Shown here: piece by piece, positions 60,122 to 64,000 of the stretch | How positions within the stretch are numbered: the first letter of the stretch is position 1 | Layout: each line of letters starts with the position of its first letter | Assembly: GCA_050261515.1 (NCBI GenBank) | Contig: JBLNDJ010000017.1 | Location: 62,001 to 126,000, forward strand | Length of the DNA stretch: 64,000 nucleotides | From: JBLNDJ01 sp050261515 | Lineage (GTDB): Bacteria; Acidobacteriota; Terriglobia; Bryobacterales; Bryobacteraceae | Direction: 5' to 3' | Program-made: the position numbers and the translations under genes | Notes under the pieces: model-generated | Database searches by the model: none | The model's input: only the letters and a program-made list of their open reading frames with translations | What the model was told of the DNA's origin: nothing

Positions 60122-60234
60122 TTTCAGAAATTATAGTCTGTGCCCGTCGCGACAAATTTCATGGCTTATACAGGATCGATGGGATAGCCGCCGGGAGGAA
60201 TGCGGTTTAACCTTGAAATGTCGCGGAGGTGTAA

Positions 60235-60762
60235 ATGGCGTACTTGAAGGCCGAACACGGGGGGAGACGCGGGGAACTCATTGATTTTGAAGCGCGAATT
60301 TGGGTGGCCGGCCACGGAAGGGAATGCGAGCCCGCCGGCTGCGCGATCCCGGTCCTGATCGTCAGCCCGTACGAGGAGGATCATACGGCCTTGGCGCGCG
60401 CGCTCACGGCTTCGGAATTCCAACTGCGGTCGGCGCACAGCTTCCGCGAAGCCGAGCCGCTGGTTGGCGAAATACCCGTCATCATCGCCGAATGCAATCT
60501 GGACGGCTGCTGCTGGAAAGACCTGTGGCAGGCCGTACAAAACTCGCCGAAACGGCCCTGGCCGCGGCTGATCGTCGCGGCGGAGGCGGACAACGAACGG
60601 CTCTGGAGCGAGGTCATCAGCCTGGGCGCGCAGGACGTGCTCGCCAAGCCGTTCGATTATGCCGACGTGCGCTGGGTGGTTAAGGACGCGTGGGCGAGTT
60701 GGAACCGGGAGCGCGGGGTGCGCTCGGCGAACCGTGCGGCTCGCATGGCTCACGCGGGCTGA
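60235..60762 (+). CDS. degenerate response-regulator receiver protein
   Basis: This is a 175-residue protein with a receiver-like domain (about 38-160). The fold is seen in VLIVSPYEEDHTALARALTAS, VIIAECNLDG and VISLGAQDVLAKPFDYADVRWV, with the conserved Lys as K138. The usual phospho-Asp position reads Glu (E86 in IIAECNLDG), so phosphorylation is unlikely. The start has an excellent GGAGGTG site. No output domain is visible. Its 3' end overlaps the convergent glycosyltransferase by 83 bp. Confidence 0.75.
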   Translation: MAYLKAEHGGRRGELIDFEARIWVAGHGRECEPAGCAIPVLIVSPYEEDHTALARALTASEFQLRSAHSFREAEPLVGEIPVIIAECNLDGCCWKDLWQAVQNSPKRPWPRLIVAAEADNERLWSEVISLGAQDVLAKPFDYADVRWVVKDAWASWNRERGVRSANRAARMAHAG

Positions 60763-61849
60763 ACAACTCCGCCGAAACGCGCGCCACCGTGCCCGCAACG
60801 GGCATCTCCGCGCTTACTCCCATCTCGAAGAGGATGTCTCCGACCCGGTCCGCGTACCGCAGCAGCGGCTTCGCGTATAGCAACTCCCGCGCCATTTCCA
60901 GAATCCCCTTCGCGTAGGCGTCCACGCGAAACTCCGCGGCGGCGTAGCGTTGGGCGCGCGCCCCGAGCGCGCGTCGTGCGCCGCGGTCCGCGAGCAGATC
61001 GCCGAGCGCTTTCGCCAGGTCTTCGCGTTCGTGCCGCGGGTTCACCTTCCGCACGCAATCATCGGGCAGCTCGCTGAAGAACCCGTTATCGGTCACGATT
61101 ACCGGCTTGCCGTAGAGCATTTCTTCGATGACCGACCCGGATGCGCCCTCCGTCACCGGGTCCCGCAGATTCACGCACAGATCCGCGTGTTCCAGATACG
61201 ATCGCAGCTCGACGTCCGTCACGTAGCCGGTAAAACGCGCGGCGCATTCGCCGAAGGTGCGGCGATAAGCTTCTTCGAACGGCCCGGCGACGACGTAGGT
61301 CACGCCGCGATGGCGTTTGAGCGCCTCAATTACAGCCTCGATCCGCTTGTTGGGGTTCACATGACCGATCGTGAGGACGAGCGTCGTGTCTTTCGGGATG
61401 CCCAGTTGCGCGCGGCTGAGCAAGGGGCCCGAGCGGTCGGGAATCAGCGGCAGCCCCAGCTTCTTCACCGGGCCGGGAAACACACGCGCCACGCGGCGGC
61501 GCAGAAAACCCGAGTGCACGACGACGCCCCAGGCCCCGCGCACCGCTTCTTCGAACAACGGCCGGTCGCCGGGCACGTCGCGCCGCCAGTAGGCCGCGAA
61601 GAAATTCCGCATCACGTAATCGTGCAAAATCACGATGCCGGGCGCTCTGCGGGACGCCTTGAAGATCTCCCTGTGGTAGCCGATGTGATTGCCGAGGTTG
61701 TAGACGGCCAGGTCGCAGCCGGCGGCCGCCGGCTCCTCGGGACGCCAGAGGTGCACGTCGGCATGCCTGGCGAGCTCGCTCACGACCAGGCGGCTGACGC
61801 GCGCTATGGAGCTCTCCCGGGCGAGCGGCGTGTACCAGGCGATTTTCAT
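60680..61849 (-). CDS. glycosyltransferase family 4-like protein
   Basis: This is a 389-residue GT-B transferase. ATG 61849 gives MKIAWYTPLARESSIARVSR, and the typical nucleotide-binding region is LVLTIGHVNPNKRIEAVIEAL with EGASGSVIEEMLYGKPVIVTD near the C-terminus (the E in the EX7E pattern). The last 30 residues are Pro/Ser rich and overlap the receiver gene. It is the last gene of a glycan operon. Sugar donor and acceptor are unknown. Confidence 0.85.
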   Translation of the reverse strand: MKIAWYTPLARESSIARVSRLVVSELARHADVHLWRPEEPAAAGCDLAVYNLGNHIGYHREIFKASRRAPGIVILHDYVMRNFFAAYWRRDVPGDRPLFEEAVRGAWGVVVHSGFLRRRVARVFPGPVKKLGLPLIPDRSGPLLSRAQLGIPKDTTLVLTIGHVNPNKRIEAVIEALKRHRGVTYVVAGPFEEAYRRTFGECAARFTGYVTDVELRSYLEHADLCVNLRDPVTEGASGSVIEEMLYGKPVIVTDNGFFSELPDDCVRKVNPRHEREDLAKALGDLLADRGARRALGARAQRYAAAEFRVDAYAKGILEMARELLYAKPLLRYADRVGDILFEMGVSAEMPVAGTVARVSAELFSPREPCEPHGSPSAPRAPGSNSPTRP

Positions 61850-62862
61850 CGCGCCATCAGCCTCGCCACTACGTTGTCCCACGACAGATCGAGCGCGCGG
61901 ACGGCCTCATAGCCGGCTTCGCCCAGCTCACGCGCCCGGCGCCGGTCGTTATAGAGCGCATCCATCGCGGCGGCCAGGGCGCGCGCATCGGCAGGCAGCG
62001 CGCCCGGTACGAGCATTGCAGCACCGCCCGAATCCGTACACGTAAGCACGGGCTTGCGGCTCAGGTACGCCTCGAGCGTCACGTAGCCGAAGTCCTCGTC
62101 GTAAGGCACGCAGGCGCAGGCAAGCGCGTTGGCGTACAGATCGCGCTTCTCGCGCTCGGTGATGAAGCGTGGAATGATGCGGACGCGGTCTTCGAGACCC
62201 GCGGCCGCCGCCTCGATCCGCGCGAGATCCTCCGGCGTCTCGGGCTCGCCCGCGACGATGAGCCGCACCGGCGTCTCCACGTACCGCATCGCCTCGACCG
62301 CGAGATGCTGCCGCTTCACCGCGGTGATGCGGCCGGGGCAAAACACCGTGTCGCCGTAGGATTCGCACACGAAGCCGGAAGCGTCCGCGAACGGCGGATA
62401 GAGCGTCTCGGCATCGATGCCGTTGAACCGCCGCAGCCGCTCGCTCACAACCGGCGAAATCGCGTAGGTGCGGCGGCATTCGCGCAGGAACCGGCTGTCG
62501 GAGGCGCGCACGACGTCCCGAATCCGCAGCCCCTCATGCGTTGCGGGAAGATCCTGGTGCGGCGTGCCCCACAAATCGTACGCCTGCCGGAACTGGTGCA
62601 CCAGCCACAGCGTTTTGTCCGGATGCGGCACGTAGTAGGCGGGGAACTTCAGGCCGATGATGCGGTCCGCATTTCTGATCCGCACCGCGCGGCACGCCAG
62701 CATGTGCTCGACCACCTTTTCGGGCGGCTGCCAGCGGAACGGCAGCTTCACCAGCACGGCTTCATGGCCCCGCGCGCGCAGGTTTTCGAGGAGCCCGTCC
62801 GCGAGCCGCTCGGCGCCGCCGCGGAGGAACGGGACCCAGTTGGTGACGATCGCGATCCTCAT
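61846..62862 (-). CDS. glycosyltransferase family 4-like protein
   Basis: This is a 338-residue GT-B transferase. ATG 62862 begins MRIAIVTNWVPFLRGGAERLA, a GT4 start with the Gly loop. The acceptor half contains WLVHQFRQAYDLWGTPHQDL. The donor half contains CPGRITAVKRQHLAVEAM and EDFGYVTLEAYLSRKPVLTC, the catalytic E segment. It overlaps the neighbour on each side by 4 bp (ATGA), indicating coupled translation. It is a paralog of the next gene. Confidence 0.9.
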   Translation of the reverse strand: MRIAIVTNWVPFLRGGAERLADGLLENLRARGHEAVLVKLPFRWQPPEKVVEHMLACRAVRIRNADRIIGLKFPAYYVPHPDKTLWLVHQFRQAYDLWGTPHQDLPATHEGLRIRDVVRASDSRFLRECRRTYAISPVVSERLRRFNGIDAETLYPPFADASGFVCESYGDTVFCPGRITAVKRQHLAVEAMRYVETPVRLIVAGEPETPEDLARIEAAAAGLEDRVRIIPRFITEREKRDLYANALACACVPYDEDFGYVTLEAYLSRKPVLTCTDSGGAAMLVPGALPADARALAAAMDALYNDRRRARELGEAGYEAVRALDLSWDNVVARLMAR

Positions 62863-63884
62863 GCGAGCAGCCTCGCCAGCACGCGCTCCCACGAGATGCC
62901 GAGCGCCGCGATGCGCGCGGGCGCGGCCTCGCCCATGCGGCGCGCCTCGGCGCGGTCTTCGTAGAGACGGTCCATCGCCGCCGCGAGCGCTTCCGGCTCG
63001 GGCTCCACAACCAGGCCGTTCACGCCATCCTCGATCAGCTCGAGCGGCCCGCCCGAATCGCTCGTCACGACCACGGCTTTGGCGGCGTGCTGCATCTCGA
63101 GCGTGGCGTAGCCGTAGGAATCCTCGTCGAACGGGCAGTAGATTCCGCCGAGGCTTCCGGCGATAAGCTCGATCTTGCGCTCCTCGGCCAGCCATCGGTC
63201 GAGGATTTCGACGCGGCCCTCAGGCGCAAGCGCGTGAAGCTCTTCCAAGTAGGGCCGAGAACCCGCTGCGCCGGCAACCACCAGCCGCACCGGCGTGCGC
63301 GTGTGCCGCATCGCCTCGACCGCCAGATGCTGCCGCTTGTGCGGCACCATGCGGCTCACATAGAGAAAATAGTCGCCGTACGGCCCGGGGCGGTAACGCC
63401 CCGCATCGAGCAGCGGCGGATAGAGCACCTCGGAGGCGACCCCGTTAAACTCCTCGAGCCGCCGCGAGACGACGCGCGAGTTCGTGAAAATGCGCGCAGC
63501 CTCGCCGAACGCGGCGTTGTCGGCGTTCCGGAATGCGTCGCGGTAGCCTTGCGCTTCGGGGTCGTCCGCCGGCATGCCGTAGCACGTGCCCCACAAGTCG
63601 TATGCCGCGCGGTGATGATGGATGAACCACAGCACCTTGTTCGGATGCCGCACCAGGTAGCTCGGCGTGCGGATCGCAATGAGACGGTCGCCGCGGCCGG
63701 AGACGTCCAGCAGCCGCAGCGCCAGCATCTGCTCGAGCATGTCCGGAGGATTCGAATCGAACGGGAAACGGAAAACCTCGACCTCGTGTCCCGCGCGGAC
63801 AAGCATCGTTTCGAGCCATTCGACGATCAGGTCCGCCCCGCCGCGGACGAACGGCACGAACGTCGTGGCGAGGATGACCCTCAT
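62859..63884 (-). CDS. glycosyltransferase family 4-like protein
   Basis: This is a 341-residue GT-B transferase, MRVILATTFVPFVRGGADLIV at the start. The middle has WFIHHHRAAYDLWGTCYG and the donor half YVSRMVPHKRQHLAVEAM and EDSYGYATLEMQHAAKAVVVT. It is a paralog of the 61846 gene, with the same AYDLWGT and KRQHLAVEAM strings, so local duplication is likely. It overlaps its upstream neighbour by 4 bp. Confidence 0.9.
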   Translation of the reverse strand: MRVILATTFVPFVRGGADLIVEWLETMLVRAGHEVEVFRFPFDSNPPDMLEQMLALRLLDVSGRGDRLIAIRTPSYLVRHPNKVLWFIHHHRAAYDLWGTCYGMPADDPEAQGYRDAFRNADNAAFGEAARIFTNSRVVSRRLEEFNGVASEVLYPPLLDAGRYRPGPYGDYFLYVSRMVPHKRQHLAVEAMRHTRTPVRLVVAGAAGSRPYLEELHALAPEGRVEILDRWLAEERKIELIAGSLGGIYCPFDEDSYGYATLEMQHAAKAVVVTSDSGGPLELIEDGVNGLVVEPEPEALAAAMDRLYEDRAEARRMGEAAPARIAALGISWERVLARLLA

Positions 63885-64000
63885 CGCTTCAGCGCGGGCG
63901 CAGACGTGCAGATCGCGCGAATCGCGCCGGCGATGCGAGCGATGTCCTCTTCCTCGAGCAGCCCGTGCGTCGGCAGGCTGACTCCGCGGCGCGCCAGGTC
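63881..64000 (-). CDS. DegT/DnrJ/EryC1/StrS-type aminotransferase, C-terminal end (runs off the right edge)
   Basis: Only the last 39 residues and stop are present: LARRGVSLPTHGLLEEEDIARIAGAIRAI. The LPTHGLLEEEDI pattern is the usual end of sugar aminotransferases of this family. Its stop overlaps the glycosyltransferase start by 4 bp. It would supply an amino sugar to the glycan operon. The assignment rests on this short piece only. Confidence 0.7.
   Translation of the reverse strand, partial: DLARRGVSLPTHGLLEEEDIARIAGAIRAICTSAPALKR

Overview
The window looks like a chromosomal segment of an acidobacterium, most likely of the Solibacterales/Bryobacteraceae type. The evidence is high GC by eye, three tandem secreted von Willebrand A proteins of the acidobacterial VWFA-related kind, a fused LptF-LptG permease, a PEP-CTERM type anchor, a complete Tol-Pal locus and LPS precursor synthesis (KdsB). 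It is a didermic, probably aerobic or facultative heterotroph. Genes are densely packed, with many 1-17 bp overlaps. Nearly all of it reads as core or ordinary accessory metabolism. I see no phage, transposase, CRISPR array or rRNA.

Layout. 1-968 (-): kdsB-pyrG. 1133-4238 (+): three VWA proteins plus a small protein. 4632-6820 (-): polysaccharide deacetylase, acyl carrier protein and ketoacyl synthase, a small lipid or acyl-modification operon. 6888-9166 (-): an enolase-superfamily protein and a molybdopterin-binding-like protein, separated by a clear intrinsic terminator. 9302-11698 (-): argC-argB-argA-like, with two ARG-box-like repeats at the argC start. 11764-14308: hemerythrin, DoxX, zinc-ribbon membrane protein and a secreted metallo-beta-lactamase-fold protein. 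14364-17847 (+): NtrY/NtrX two-component system. 17890-23851: DUF1059, a lone nuoM, a TIGR01777 epimerase, acyl-CoA synthetase, an IMPase-like phosphatase and a PEP-CTERM protein. 24084-27603: ilvD, trxA, glgA.

27673-33457 (+): two exported TldD/TldE-like proteins translationally coupled to an LptF-LptG fusion. 33546-37208 (+): groES without groEL, a Skp-like chaperone, rpmB, phosphotransacetylase and a histone-deacetylase-fold enzyme. 37214-41601 (-): rhodanese, murA, murQ, a sugar isomerase and cysK. 41884-46994 (+): tolQ-tolR-tolA-tolB-pal-cpoB, the envelope constriction machine. 46991-52105: a GH39-like hydrolase with an apparent frameshift in its leader, then a thioesterase, an MFS carrier, an ACT-domain protein and phenylacetate-CoA ligase (aromatic acid uptake and activation). 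52212-57600 (-): a metzincin-like protease, a cysteine cluster (cysK2, an Rrf2 regulator, a cystathionine beta-synthase-like gene) and an exported ADP-ribosylglycohydrolase-fold protein. 57667-57756: tRNA-Ser(CGA). The right end holds an outer-membrane barrel, recN, a degenerate receiver protein and a glycan operon of three glycosyltransferases and a DegT-type aminotransferase that runs off the window.

The strongest second-look items are the exported TldD/TldE pair coupled to LptFG, the precise single-base lesion in the GH39-like gene, the tandem ARG-like boxes, a dispersed double-hairpin intergenic repeat at three loci, a heptanucleotide repeat at two loci, the Ig-like insert in Pal, and paralogs with altered catalytic residues. 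No single stretch looks like a wholly new system.
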